A stretch of 64,000 nt of DNA from contig JACAXG010000002.1 of assembly GCA_018881555.1 (NCBI GenBank), forward strand, positions 24,391,786 to 24,455,785. Reading direction: 5' to 3'. The translations under genes and the position numbers were made by a program. This DNA is from Amblyornis subalaris (Eukaryota; Chordata; Aves; Passeriformes; Ptilonorhynchidae). The notes beneath the pieces were generated by a model that was not told the DNA's origin, searched no databases, and saw only the letters and a program-made list of their open reading frames with translations. Positions 28,919 through 41,485 of the stretch are shown here, one piece after another (the first letter of the stretch is position 1; each line of letters starts with the position of its first letter).

Positions 28919-31752
28919 TTTGCAATTCAGAGGGCTTTTCAGAATGCTATCATGGAGTTCTGGGTGTACCAGCACGTAGCAGTCCCTAACTCCAGGAAAT
29001 ACCTGAAGTATCTGTAGACATACTTCCATTTATAAATCTGTTTTGACTGCCGAATGTGTATCTCTACATACATACGCAGATGCTGCTTATTCAGCTTGAA
29101 TATTTTCCTTAAGAAAGAGTAATAAAAAAATCAAATACCAAGTCATAAGCACAACTCTACACTTTGTAGTTTGCCATAAAGCATGCTTCTTCTTTATGTA
29201 ACCTACTTTTTGGAGTTAAAATTTTAACTCATTCCTCTTCTAAAATTGTATTCATTCACATTATGTACGTTACTTCTGTTATTTTTCTCTTATTTTCTAA
29301 TGTCTATTGAAGACTTTTTACAGAAGTCTTCAATAGAGAGAAGTGCTGACTCACAATGGGAATTTTATACCTCCCGCTATGACTCAGTCTTGGCTATATA
29401 GGTGTCATTATCTTAGTGTCTGACTTTTAAAGCTCTGGTATTTGCTTCAAGTATTTCTTAACGACAATGTTCAGCAATGATGTTCTTTAACAGATGGGCC
29501 ATTTGAACCGGCTGATATTGAGATTTTTATACACCAAATATATCTACCTTACATTTGGGTTCTCCATTATTCAGGATTTTCTATTATAATTCCACATTGA
29601 TCTTGTGTGAATTTGATTTTCACATTTCAGAAATGTATTTACCATAACAAAAGCGTTACTTTGGGGCCACTTTTGTTACTGCAATTTACACTGGATTTGA
29701 CAGATTTCTGTAAAGTAGCAAGTGCTAATCAAAACACTGTTATTTCTCAAGGCGTTTTTGGTTGGCTAGTTTAACCTGAGATGTCCTCTGAGGAAGTACC
29801 CCATGTACTTTCAGTTGGCTAAAAAAAAAAGTGCTCATAAAGGTGACCTCCTGCTCACACTTTGTTACAGGGCAATGGCCACAAAATTTCTGGAATACTT
29901 TTCCCCACAGAGGCTCCTCTCAAACTGTCTGCCTGATGTATGTGACATGTCACTTATCATTGTTAAGAAAGAGANGGTTAGCGATGCGCAGCATCCCACA
30001 TGAATGCTTGAAGCCACTTTGCGCATTGGGGTTACACTCTTCTGACAAAATGTCAATGTCTTGTCATGCATATTCAGTGTCACTGAGTTAGTTGTATTTG
30101 CTTTTGGAAATGTTGCACTTGTATGAATCCCAGAAGCTAAGAAATAGCATATGAAGATCTGTCACATGAAACAAAAAGGACAGAAACAACTTTTAAAAAC
30201 CTGCAGCCACTGAGCTGAATTGCCTTCAAAGTAAGATTGTGTAAGGTTTGCTGTGTCATGAACTTCGAAGACTAGAAAATTTCAGAATCCTGTTGTAGAC
30301 ATGAAGGTGGTGTCAGTATGCATGAGTATGCAACCTGAGATCTTCCCACTCAAGCTTGACTTTCCCACTCAATTTTTCTATTGCAGTCTTGCTTCAGGCG
30401 CCTTGAAGGGTCTGTAGTCCTGCTCACTCTACAAACCTAAGATACACAAGACTTAGGAGGCAGTTGGCCTGATTGTGTGTCTGATAGCATCAAATCCAAA
30501 TATTTTAAGTTCTTATAGAGTCAGCTAGCGTCAAAGAGAAATGCTCTCTCAGGTATGAGAGATCCGTTGTTATCAGTGAGCCGTGCAAGGCACCAAGTGC
30601 ATCCACAGGTGACATACAAGGCTGTATGTAAACCATTAGGAATAACTGAAGTGGATAGTGCTCATCTCGCTTGGGAAGCTGGTAAAGGCTGTGCAAATTC
30701 AGCACTGCTAGTCTCCACTAGATTATGGCATTGCTCATTCAAATATGCTGCTGTTACTATAAAACCAATCAATTCTAGTTTAGACTTCACCCAAGCTTCT
30801 TTATCGGAATAATCACAGGTCTCTCTACTGTGACCTTGTACTTCAGTGGAGTTAAACCTAGCCTTACTTCACGCTAAACATTTGCATCTTGATTCTTGTG
30901 TTTTGACAAGCAGGAAACTGTAAGGCTGTAAGACAACAGAACAATACAGAATCTTTTATGTTGCTTACAGTTATATCTGTAGGTTAAAAAGTTAGGCCAT
31001 GTAGAAAAAGTCTGCGTGATCTGAAAGTTCACTTGCGAACATAGGTTGTACTTTCTACTGCTATAGCATAAGAAAAATCTTGCATATGTTTTATCAGCTG
31101 CCACAGGAAGAAGACTTAATTTTACTATAAAGAAAAGAGAGATAGTAGCGTTAATCACTTTTGGGTACTAACTTTCCTTTTCAAATATACTGAGCATAAA
31201 CCACTTGATGTGCAGCCAGTGGGAGTCTACAATGTTTAATTAAACATGTCCTTTCTTGAAATAATTCAGTTTTGGAACTTGAAAGGAGCTGTTATTCAAC
31301 AGTTGTTTCAGTGTCTGATCAAACTGAGTTAATGAAGTTCTTTTTAAATACTTATTCTTTGTATAGTTGGGTGGGTGTTTGACACTTCACTGATGCTAAT
31401 TCATTAGCATTGCAGCTAAAACACTTTTACAGACATGTATTACTTCTTTACAGTATTAGATCTTTTGAAGTAAATAGCATTTTATTTCCATTATCACTTA
31501 AATTTTAATAAATCAATCTTCCAACCAGAACAATTTATCAGAAGAATTAGAGAAGAAACTCAATGGTAAGCTCAATAGTCAAATACTTAAGGGACTAATC
31601 AACATTTAACTCTTCATTTGCCTAACTAAATTTCATAGACATGTTTGCAAGAAGCTAGCAGGAAGACCATAGGCCTTGCTTACCTCAAGCTTAAAATAAA
31701 AAGCCAAGTTCTATTAAAACCAATAATCAATATACAAAAAGCCACCCACACT
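28919..31752. other. Intronic, no exon; contains a perfect inverted repeat
   Basis: No gene or repeat family was recognised apart from the inverted repeat at 29303-29337, listed separately. The ORFs at 29803-30091 and 30505-31158 lack any recognisable motif. Confidence 0.5.
29303..29337. repeat. Perfect inverted repeat, 14-bp arms, 7-nt loop
   Basis: The left arm is tctattgaagactt (29303-29316), the loop is tttacag, and the right arm aagtcttcaataga (29324-29337) is an exact reverse complement. It would form a stem-loop in RNA from either strand. The stem is too short for a typical microRNA precursor, so it may be a template-switch scar or chance. Confidence 0.8.
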
Positions 31753-31957
31753 TAGAATCATAGAATGATAAGGTTGTAAAAGACCTTTAAGATCATCAAG
31801 TCCAAGTGTCAATCCTAGCACCACCACCATTTTTACCACTAAACCATGTCCTCAAATGTCATATCCATACATTTTTTAAATACTTCCAGGGATAATGACT
31901 CCACCACTTCACTGGATGTCCTCTTTCAGTACTTGACAACTCTTTCTGTGAAAGGTT
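31753..31957 (-). mobile_element. CR1 LINE 3' fragment, old
   Basis: It starts at the plus-strand edge with tagaatcatagaatg, the reverse complement of the CR1 tail. This is followed by a diverged gacctttaagatcatcaagtcc block and 'cttgacaactctttctgtga'. It is truncated after about 200 bp and more diverged than the copy that follows. Confidence 0.75.
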
Positions 31958-32108
31958 ACTGCTCCTTGCTGACTAAAGTAAACTAAATGNAATGGTACAA
32001 TAATGTGTCCGTATTTTTCTAATGCCCTTGACCTTGAACTGACAATTCAGGTTCAGCTACTTTGACTACTACAAGGAGTTTCAGACTATTTAAGCCCTAG
32101 TTCATTTT

Positions 32109-32765
32109 CATAGAATCATAGAATGTTTTGGGTTGGAAGGACCTTCCAAAGACTGGTTGCTCTGAGCCCCATCTGACCTGGCCTTGAACACTTCCAGGGA
32201 TGGATCCCCAACTTCTCTGGGCAATCTATTCACCACCCTCATAGTAAAAAATTTCTTCCTAATATCTGGTCTAAACCCACTCTCTTTCAGTTTGAAGGCA
32301 TTCCCTGTCATCCTGTCACTACCTGTTCTTGTAAATAGTCTCTCTCCATCCTTCTTGTAGGCTCCCTTCAGGTACCGGAAGGCCGCAATTTGGTCACACC
32401 AAAGCCATCTCCTCTCCAGGCTGAACATTTCTGTGAACATTCCAAAGGCTCTTAGCCTTTCCTCATAGAAGAGGTGCTCCATCCCTCTAATCACCTGGGT
32501 GGCCTTCTCTGGACTTGCTCCAACAGCTCCATGTCCTTTCTGTGCTGGGGATCCCAGATCTGGATGCAGCACTCCAGGTGGGATCTCCCCAGAGCAGAGT
32601 AGAGGGGGAGAATCACCTCCCTGTGAGCCTGTTGGCCACACTGCTTTTGATGCAGCCAAGGATACAATCCGCTTTCTTGTCTGCAAGAGCATATTGATGG
32701 CTCATGTCCAGCATCTCATTCACGAGCATCCCCAAGTCCTTTTTGACAGGGCTGCTCTCAATAGC
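32109..32765 (-). mobile_element. CR1 LINE 3' part
   Basis: The plus strand begins catagaatcatagaatg and then ggttggaaggacctt, the hallmark avian CR1 3' end. The minus strand carries a mostly open relic (within 32108-32692) with the conserved FYEERLRAFGMF and MFSLERRWLW readings. The 5' end is truncated near 32765. This copy is in the same orientation as the host gene. Confidence 0.87.
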
Positions 32766-33685
32766 ACTATTTTTTTGGGTAGCACTTAAGCCTTTACTTT
32801 GCTTCAGAATGATACAAGTGTGCAAAGTAATAGCTGATTTGTACTATTCTGCTATACACTGTGGCAAATAGCTGCACTTAAAAACTTGCAAGTGTTGTCT
32901 TTCATAACTTTGTCAGAGAAAATATTGCCTCATTATTTCTAATATTCCTTAGGGAAAATCTAAATATAGGAGGTAGTATTATTCAATTATCTGAAACAGT
33001 TTTCAAAATCGACTGGAAGATTTTAAGACTGACTACTATATTCCCCTGACTCAAAAGACTGTTATTATCTAACAAGTTATTACATATTTTTATCCATGTT
33101 AAATTATTTACACATTTAACCTGAGAGACTGTTTTATAACAAGCAAGTGGCATTTAATCCATATGTAAATAGTGTCAAAGCAAAACTAAATTTTTTAAAA
33201 TTTCATTGATATGAATAAATAAACCTGAACATAGTTGGTTAATTATTATTACAGTGCCTAAAAATCCCTAGTATTTGAGAGGTACTATAAATTGTAATTG
33301 ATTTTTATTTGATGGCTAGTGCTCATATTTCAATGTAAGAAGAGAGAGAAAAGTGCAATCAAATAATATGTTATAGGAGTAAAATGCAATCTGAAATGAC
33401 AAATTTAAATAGCAGAATGAGACAAAATCAAGAAAGAAGAAAGTAAGTCCTTTTGACTTCAAAGTCTATAAAACACCACTGCTACAACTTGCTTGTATAG
33501 CCCCATATGCACCTGCCACTTATCAGCGAGGTAAAAAGAATGTCCAGCAGCAAAGGATGCCATTGAAAGATATTCAGGGATGGCTAACCGAAGAAACTAA
33601 GATTTCATTTGTGAATACTTGTACAATGGATTTATTTTCTCAACTGAACCTTATGCTAAGGCTCAGTTCAACTTGGGATTGTTAC
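32766..33685. other. Intronic, nothing recognised
   Basis: AT-rich sequence between the CR1 copy and the last 51-nt exon. No exon or repeat was recognised. Confidence 0.5.
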
Positions 33686-33736
33686 CTTTTTCCTTAGTAT
33701 TAGTTGAAGCCTTAATTTCTTTTCGTTTTGAAGAGT
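33686..33736 (-). CDS. TRDN: Triadin-like 51-nt repeat exon, copy 5 (3'-most)
   Basis: The acceptor is tttgatttcttttccAG and the donor AAAAAG|GTAACAAT. It encodes (D)SSKRKEIKASTNTKEK. It lies 576 bp downstream of copy 4 and shares KRK at unit positions 4-6 with it. The other two forward frames of the exon are less protein-like, and one contains TAA. That and the phase agreement fix the frame. Confidence 0.85.
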
Positions 33737-34312
33737 CTGGAAAAGAAATCAAACACAAAAACGGAAGGAGAAAATTAGCACTATAAATATACACTGAGCT
33801 TGTCAGTACTGTAACAAACGTGCATAACACCAGATCAACCAAACGTGTAAAAGAAATGTGTTAGGAATCAGAAATTCTATTTAATTCAATAAAAGGCTCG
33901 AACTAAGATTTGAAAGCAAACCAAAAATAATTCCCACTAATTTTACTGGCAATGTTTCTGCAGGTCAAACCATGCACTCATTTCTGTGCAGCCTATCATG
34001 TCAGCCTGTCATGTGAATTCAGTATGCGGCTCTGTTACTAATTCACTCAGAACAGAGTAGCACTCCCACTGTAGTATTGGCTGTGCAGGTCGGACAGCAG
34101 TTAAAGAACACCACAATAAGAAGGGTTATGACTTTATTATTTCTGAATCTTGTCAGACACTGCTCCTTTCAATATATCACATCTGTTTAATGAGAAGAAT
34201 CTAGGTTTAGTCCCTTTTCACCAACAGCCTGTAATTCAAAATATATCGAAACTGCACTGAGATACCAGCACAAGACTCATTATTGGCCAGCCACATAATG
34301 ATAAGACACTAC
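33737..34312 (-). other. Intron between 51-nt exon copies 4 and 5
   Basis: A 576-bp intron bounded by the GT donor of copy 4 and the AG acceptor of copy 5. It holds no repeat or other gene that I can see. Confidence 0.7.
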
Positions 34313-34363
34313 CTTTTTCCTTTAAGGCTGCTGGAGGTTTCACATCTTTTCTTTTACCAGTCT
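34313..34363 (-). CDS. TRDN: Triadin-like 51-nt repeat exon, copy 4
   Basis: The acceptor tract aaatgtttctttctAG is strong. It is followed directly by AG, so a second AG exists 2 nt in, but using it would break the frame. The donor AAAAAG|GTAGTGTC is weaker than in the other copies. It encodes (E)TGKRKDVKPPAALKEK. The PPAA/SPAA core and overall base match link it to copy 1. Confidence 0.84.
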
Positions 34364-36122
34364 CTAGAAAGAAACATTTAACATTTATCACAAGTCAGGT
34401 TAGAGAAATAAGATGACACTTGAAAAGAAAGCAAGTCAAACAATTTGATAGGTAGAGAGCAAAAAAGATGCGATAATTAAATGGATTTAACAGCATGGAA
34501 GTAAAGAACAGGACAAAAAAACAAGGTCATCCATTCATCTTTTTAGTCTTAGATATGCAAAATAATAAGCTTTCAAAATGTCATTAGTTTCTTTGCATTT
34601 TGAGGAAGCTGTGGAGCCCTCTCTCAAGCAGGCAATGAAGAATTACTTACAAAGAAGAAAGAAATTCTATAGAGCAGTTGGCATCAATGGATTTTTCTTT
34701 TGCTGAACCCAAATAAAAAATTAATCTACATTGATACAACTGAAATATTAGGAATACTGGTCTTGAAAGCCAGAGGCTGCTGATAAAGGTAAGTGGGAGT
34801 TTTCTTTATTCAGGAGTGACAAAAGGACCAGCTACCCATTCAGGACTCCATTATTCTTTTAATATCAAAGAGGTCATATGGGTATTGCCCGTGAACAGAA
34901 TTTCACTTCCTGCATATATATAGCCTTTTAAAATCACAGACACACTGGCTATAAAAGAAGAGCAGTGCTCATCCTTCAAATGTACATTCATATATTTTAT
35001 GTCACAATGAATAGTCCAAGAACTTAATTGTATCTTTAATTTTTTTCTCCAGTATATGACAAAGTATTAAAGAAGATGAGAAAAAAAATCCTGATATTCT
35101 AGTTCTCTCTTTCTAGTAACTGACACGGTAGAACCCAAGGACAAAAAACCCAAAACAAGCAAACAAAAACCCAAACCCCCAACACACCCCTGCACCCCAA
35201 AATCCACAAGTTAGCTAAGCACAAATAAAGGAAAATTATGATCTTCTTGTGAGACAAGGTGACAAAGATGAGAATTCTGAGCTACAAGTGGGGCCCTGGC
35301 TTCATTCCCCAGAGTTTTTAGAAGGCATAATACATTCCTTGCAGAGGTGTGTCACTTTGCTCTATATCTATTCAGCAACCATAATCTGGACTGCATCAAA
35401 TATCTCCAGCTTCCAAAAAAATGGGACTTTGNAATAATTTGGACTTCAGGTGTGCTGCTCCAGCTCAGGAACCAGGCACAATTCTGATAACCTTTGCTGT
35501 TTCCTTTAAATTTTTAAGCGGTGTCAGTACTCTCCAGAGAGAGAGCGTTCAATACACATCACTTTGCAACAGAGTTTTCTCCAAACAAATGTTATCAAAC
35601 TATCCATGATCCCTGTGTGAACAGCTAGCAGTGCTTTTGCAACAGAAAAGATTGGAGACAGAGATGTATGTGCCCATGTTGCCAACAAATTAAGAAAAAA
35701 TCTTGACATATCAGTCACCCTCAAACACCTGGATCTGTCGGTAACCTCAGCCAGTTTCATTCCCTGTCATTTCTGAATAGATTTAGTCTAGTTCCCTTCA
35801 ATGATGTTCCCACTATGGAATTTAGACAGCTCATACTTGAGAGACTAACATCCAAATATGGTATAAAAATAAATTTTAGTATTTCCCCCAAGATGCAAAT
35901 TCAAATATCTGTGTTTAAAAGAAGACCACATGGTTTCTAGGGACCCTGCTGGGATCTGTACAGCAGAAATATTGTTAAAAACAACGTAATGAATAAAATA
36001 ATCCAAACATTAACCAGAATGGGTTTGGTTTTCCACACTCCTATATTCCTACTCAAGACCTGTTTCTAGACTGGATAGCTGTTCTCATACTCAGGTCTGG
36101 ATTTCTTAGCTTCTTCACTTAC
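34364..36122 (-). other. Intron between 51-nt exon copies 3 and 4
   Basis: About 1.76 kb. It contains a short A/C-rich stretch near 35137-35205 and chance ORFs near 35249-35760. No transposable element was recognised. Confidence 0.65.
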
Positions 36123-36173
36123 CTTTTTCTCTTAAGCCCTCTGGATTCTTGGGGTTTTTTCCTTTCAGAGAAT
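36123..36173 (-). CDS. TRDN: Triadin-like 51-nt repeat exon, copy 3
   Basis: The acceptor is attatgtctctacAG and the donor AAAAAG|GTAAGTGA is close to consensus. It encodes (D)SLKGKNPKNPEGLREK. This copy is the most diverged in charge: unit position 7 is Asn instead of Glu or Asp, and position 15 is Arg instead of Lys. The invariant Lys 4, 6, 9 and 17 are kept. Confidence 0.84.
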
Positions 36174-38977
36174 CTGTAGAGACATAATTATGTTTCTGAG
36201 ACTTAGAAGACAGGAATGGCCTTCTATGTGTAAAAGAAAGCCCAAGAAATATTTAAAAATTAAGACTAAAATTGTGAACATAAATGGATGCAACCTTGAC
36301 CTCTCTTTACATCCTCTCTAGTGACTATCTTATATTTTTAAGGTGCAATAAGGTTAGCAGCAAATGCAAGAGTAGAAATTGTTATTGATGACTGTAGAGA
36401 CTTCATAGAAGGGAGAAATTGGAAAGGAGAATGGGAAAATGCAAACAATGATACAGGATTAGAAATTCTTAGGGCCTTATCCAAAACTTCATGAAGATGG
36501 TTTCTGCTTTCTGTTTGTTTGAAGAATTCTTCTTTTGCCTCAGTCCTTCAGGGAACATGCATTCAGGGTCAGCAAGCACAGCAGAAGCACACATCACGTT
36601 GTGTAAACAACTAATGTTTAAAGTTTTTTTTTTAAACAACAGTCTCTTGACATCTTAAGTGTATTACAGAAATTAGGAGAAAATACTTTTTTCCAAAGTG
36701 AGGAAGTGATTTCATAGGCTTATGAGTGAATGTGGTTTGAGTGAGAGAATATCACAGCCTGCAGAATGCTAAATAGACCCAGTTGCATTCCATCTGACAG
36801 GATATAGCACCTAAGCATCTAGAAAAAAACATGCCATTTATTCCAAATCAAAGTAAACCAAATCTTCAGTAAAACAGAAAAAGCTAAAAGAAGATCGTTC
36901 ACAAAATAATTTTAACTCTGAACATCCTCCTGGCTGCCATGGACAAGGAAGNAATCCCAGTTATCCATCTGGCTTTTAGTGTGAGTTGTAACAGAATAAG
37001 TTCACTTCCAGGGTGGCTGAAGTTGGAGAAACCACACTGTGCAGGGATAGGTTATGAAACTAGGAGCCTGCTCTTCACAGCAGCAGGTGGACTCTTCTTC
37101 AGGGGACTGAGAGAAAACTTCCAGAGTGAAGACTGAAACCCTTTGAAGCAGCCTCTATGTTGATGATATAAAAAGCCTCGAGACAACAGCTGCCCAACTA
37201 GACCACTTTACTCTGGGCACACTTGTGATCTCAACCATCAGCAGCCACTGTTGCAGCCACTGCCACGAACCATTGCCTTCGGCTTTGGTGGGTGTCATAT
37301 GCCCACGAGGGTTTTTTTTTTCTATTCTAATTTCCTACAATGTGTAGCTCCTAAAGCAGGTTCAGCACTTTTGACTCTTACAACTTTTAGATGCAGCTCT
37401 CAGTGCAGGACACTTTCCATGGTGCACCAACTTCCCCACCCACTGAGCCAAGGATCCTGAGATGACCAGTTCTGCTTTCCTTCCAGGGAGCAGATTTTCA
37501 TTTTCAGAGGTATAAATAGGGATTCACTGAGGACTTTTCAAACTTCTGCTCTCAACTGACAACTTTCTTGCTGGTTCCAGAAGGGGAAAAACATAAAGCT
37601 GGCTTAAAACCAGCATTCACCTTTCTGCTTTCCTCCCACGTTCTACTGCAGGGGTGAAACCGGGTCAGGTTATGAAGTTTGTATAGAATGATGAAGTAGC
37701 GGAAAGTGTGTGATATCATCGGGATAAAGATCTAGTTCTCATGAAAATNACAATAACAAATAAGTAAATGGAAATAGGAGGAAGCATTAACTGATGCTGC
37801 TTACAGCGTAACTTTCCATTTTTATAGAAAAAAAAAGTGTTATAAGTTAAGATGAAAAATGCCAAAGGCAAGATATTATTTCATGTTGCTTTTGCTTTAA
37901 AGGAAACACAAGTATTGCATAGCAAGTGCAAATCAGCACATTTGTTTCTTTAATGACAATGTGCTACAATCTATATGGCAAGAAAGAAATACACACTACT
38001 GATTTATTTCCCCTATCAATCTGTGCATAAAAATAAACAGGTTTATTACCCACACATAGCTGACATAAGAAAATATTTTTNAAAATCACAAAACATGACA
38101 AAAGCAAAGAAGAAGGAAGTCCAAAGCATTTTGTTGGAAAACAAATCATGGAACACGGAAAGAAAGAATTTACATTATCTATACAGCACAAGTGCTGTCA
38201 ATTTAATAAGTCATCATAATGTAAATTTCTTAGAAAAATTCAGTGAGGAGTTGTATATGAAATATCACAAACTTTTAGTGTCACTGTTACACACTGTGGA
38301 TGAATGAGCTTCTACTCTGATTAGCTGGATAAGATACCTACCCCAAAGCCATGTGGCAAATTATACCTTAGAGTTTCATTGGCCTCAAATTATTTGAATA
38401 TGCTTATNTCAACAGAAAATCAGCTTTTATATTTGTTAGTACAAATGGGCTTCTTTACTCTTCTTTACTGCAGGGAAAAGCCCAAAAGCCAGTTATAAAT
38501 TCAGACAGAGTCTTGAGATGTCCTTTATGACAAGGAAATGGAAAACATATTATTCCAGTGTTGTCCTTAATTACTGCCAATAAAATTAGACTTTAAGATT
38601 GAAGACATTTTATTCACCTCATAAAATAGATAAAGTAACATTGTAAGGTTATGATCTATACAGTATCATCAACAATTCCAAATTCAGGGATTTATTTTTC
38701 CTCTTTCTCTTTTAAATAAAACCATTATGCTTCAGTTTATGAAAAATAGCCTGCTTTAGGATGCACTTTTTGGTCTGGACATCATGCTTGTTTATTTAAA
38801 CTTAGCCCACCCTCCAAAGAGAATGAGGTGTGATGATANGTCTTTTACTGCACAAGGTGCCAGGCAAACATTAATCACTTGACACTTCCCCTGGAAGCGT
38901 TCCTTTATTTAGTTTACATGAATACTAGCAAACTCCCAAGATACATGATTAGGAAGTACATGCAGTCTTAAAAATCC

Positions 38978-39160
38978 TTACTTTTCTGTGTCCTTTTGTA
39001 TACTTGTATTTGCCAGAAAGTTCCGCTTTAAGAAACAGATCGCAAAACACCAAATTGCAAAGAGTAAAAAGATGTCCCCAGTGACCTGGTTTATAACNTT
39101 TACAGAGGCCCACTGATGAGGCTTGAAGAGATGATGCAGAGGGGATGGAGTGGCATGCAA
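38978..39160 (-). other. 60-codon ORF with a hydrophobic segment, function unknown
   Basis: The minus-strand ORF starts at an ATG and ends DTEK-stop. Its centre reads GDIFLLFAIWCFAICFLKRN, a hydrophobic stretch of about 15 residues followed by basic residues, as in a short membrane anchor. I do not recognise it. There is no splice or promoter support, one codon is ambiguous, and an AT-rich intron can produce such an ORF by chance. Confidence 0.15.
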
Positions 39161-40207
39161 ATAAGGCTTTGATTAATTTGTGAACTACAGTCTGGGCAAA
39201 TATGATGACTGAAATGGGGGACTAATAGTGCTAAATATACGTTTATGCAGCAGAGCAATCCATAATGCAATGAGAAAACAGTGCTCAGAAAAGCACCAAG
39301 ATTTCTAAGAGTTTCTCCCCCACAGCTTTATATGTTCTCCCCATAGTCTTTGATACCAATATATTTTGAACTGAGCTATACAGCTCACTAATCAGCACCC
39401 TCATTTTTAGACACAGGCACAGACCTATGCAAGTTTTATGCCTATTAAGAAACAGCAATGGCTGCATTAGCAAGTGCTCCCAGGATCTGAGGGAAAGGCT
39501 CAGCTGGGCTGGACATCAGTGCTGCTGCAGGGGCTCAGGAGCCTGTGGTGCATTTACAGATGTATTCAGCAGTGAGTTCACAGCTATACTGATATTTAAA
39601 AGAAATTCCTGCTTGCGCCTTTCTGAAGGCTGGGTGGAGACAGTCTAACCTCCTATGTCATGTTAGAAGGAGCTGCTAATAACTTAGTAATTGAAGTTGC
39701 TGATATATTAAACATGAGCCCAAGAGACAAAAAGCAGAGCTGTGACTGCACTCAACAAAGGACACACTACGGAAGATTGCTCAGAGCTGGCAAACTTCTT
39801 TTCATTGGGTCTAAAGAAACACTTGTCCAGGAGAAAAAGGTTTTGGGTCTTCTCTCTCTTTCTTTTTCTCTGCTCNCCTCCTCTCCATAATCCTTCGAAA
39901 GGAGCAGGACTACAGAGAGGTTGGATATACAGTTCTGCTCCAGATAGCAAAGCTCATGTAAAATGGGGCATGTATATCTTAGGAGTAGAACATACACAGA
40001 AGAACAATAAATGCACCATGGAATTTTCAGATTTCTATAGTTTAATTACAATTTTTGAATAAAGATGTGAGTGAAAGAGCTTCTAGGATTTAAAAAATAT
40101 GTCTAGCAATAAGATTATTCCTCCTTTGGTTTAGATGTTTTTGTCATCTTTCAATACCACTTGAACTGAACTCTTCATTCAGTTCTTTCTTTGAAACAGT
40201 ATAGAAT

Positions 40208-40340
40208 GACTGTAACTTAGAATAGTTATAGACTATAACTTAGATAGAATAGTTATAGACTATAGGCTATATATTACAGACTATATCCATCTATCTATCT
40301 CTACAGACTTACAACAGTTATAGACTATAACTTAGAATAA
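40208..40340. repeat. Imperfect AT-rich tandem repeat
   Basis: A unit resembling aacttagaatagttatagac recurs about three to four times with insertions. Full or partial copies start near 40214, 40238 and 40312. A ctatctatct microsatellite is embedded near 40290. It lies in the intron between 51-nt exon copies 2 and 3. Confidence 0.7.
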
Positions 40341-40809
40341 ATATTAATATGTCTATATATATGGTAGACCTTTTTATTCTGAAGAATGTGTCAAATAACA
40401 CTTATCCATAAGTCACTTCTTTCAAATAAAGCTATTTCTAGAAAGGAGGGAAGAAACATTCAGACTACCTCTCATGTTGCAGATGGTTAACTGGATGAAG
40501 CTCTGGGTTTTTAGCTATAACTTTTACAAAGTCCAGAAAGCATGTTTCCCATTCATATGCTCATAAACTTTATTCTTATTATGTCCACAATTTATGCAAC
40601 GACTCAGTTCAGAATTTTTTACCTGGCTCCTATTAAAGACTTGGCTTTGTTCAGACAAGTAAGTTCTTAGGAAGNTTCTTGACTATTACCCAGAGTGGTT
40701 TTACAATATTTATTTAATTAATTTTGAGAACTCTGAATTTTAATTGGCTCACTATATTCTATTTATATTCTCCCTTCCATTTTTCATGCTATAAATCCTG
40801 TAGAATATT

Positions 40810-40836
40810 TTAACCAATTAAGTTTTGATTGGTTAA
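40810..40836. repeat. Short perfect hairpin, 9-bp arms
   Basis: The arms are ttaaccaat (40810-40818) and attggttaa (40828-40836) around a 9-nt loop. It is about 100 bp from an exon donor. No function is implied. Confidence 0.6.
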
Positions 40837-40935
40837 GATTAATAACGGGAAAGACTAATGATTATTTAAAAATTAGCATCTTCATTCTACTTCNTGTGGT
40901 TTTAGCAAGTTTTATATTTTATTATGTATTCTTAC

Positions 40936-40986
40936 CTTTTTCTTTTAAAGATGTAGGATTCTTTCCTTCCTTTTCTTTAGCAGGTT
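40936..40986 (-). CDS. TRDN: Triadin-like 51-nt repeat exon, copy 2
   Basis: The acceptor is caaattatttttacAG and the donor AAAAAG|GTAAGAAT. It encodes (E)PAKEKEGKNPTSLKEK. It lies 499 bp downstream of copy 1. It shares the KNP core (unit positions 9-11) with copy 3 and the KEK ending with copies 4 and 5. Confidence 0.86.
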
Positions 40987-41485
40987 CTGTAAAAATAATT
41001 TGTCAATCTTGAAGCTAGAGTGTTAAAAGGCTAACACCTAATGCCTCTGGGATAATGATTGATTGAATAATCTGTGGTTTCTAACTGACACAAGATACCA
41101 ATTAAATGTGTAGCACAAAACTCGTTTTCATCAGTTTTAGCATGCTCACAAAGTGAAACCAGAAATTTTCTTAAATTCCATGAAAGAACAAAGATCACTC
41201 AAACTTATNTCACTTTGCAGCTTGTAATAAATGTTAACAAGTGTTCCTAAATTCTGAGTTTGGACTTCCAAGTTTTCATAACAGATGTTACAAGGGCTCT
41301 TTTTGCACTTCTAATCCAAGTAATGCCAAATAAGTCTCATAGTAAATTTACTGAAGTAGTATTATGCTTATAAATTCCTAACTAAACCCTATTTTAAAAA
41401 ACAAAATGGCCAATGAATTCCAAGACTTTTTTTCTTGATGCACGTAGATCTTAGGGTTATACACAAATTTGTCCTGCCGTGTTAC
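40987..41485 (-). other. Intron between 51-nt exon copies 1 and 2
   Basis: A 499-bp intron with a good donor and acceptor. It contains nothing else recognisable. Confidence 0.7.

Larger units (their letters stand above)
36174..40935 (-). other. Intron between 51-nt exon copies 2 and 3
   Basis: About 4.76 kb. It holds an imperfect AT-rich tandem repeat (40208-40340), a short hairpin (40810-40836) and a minus-strand ORF with a hydrophobic stretch (38978-39160), listed separately. A plus-strand ORF of 110 codons at 37975-38307 has no motif I can identify and is probably chance. Confidence 0.6.

Noticed and set aside
39708..39950. Lys/Arg/Glu-rich minus-strand ORF
   Set aside because: The charge comes from a simple (GA)n-like stretch. 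No usable donor follows and there is no pyrimidine-tract acceptor.
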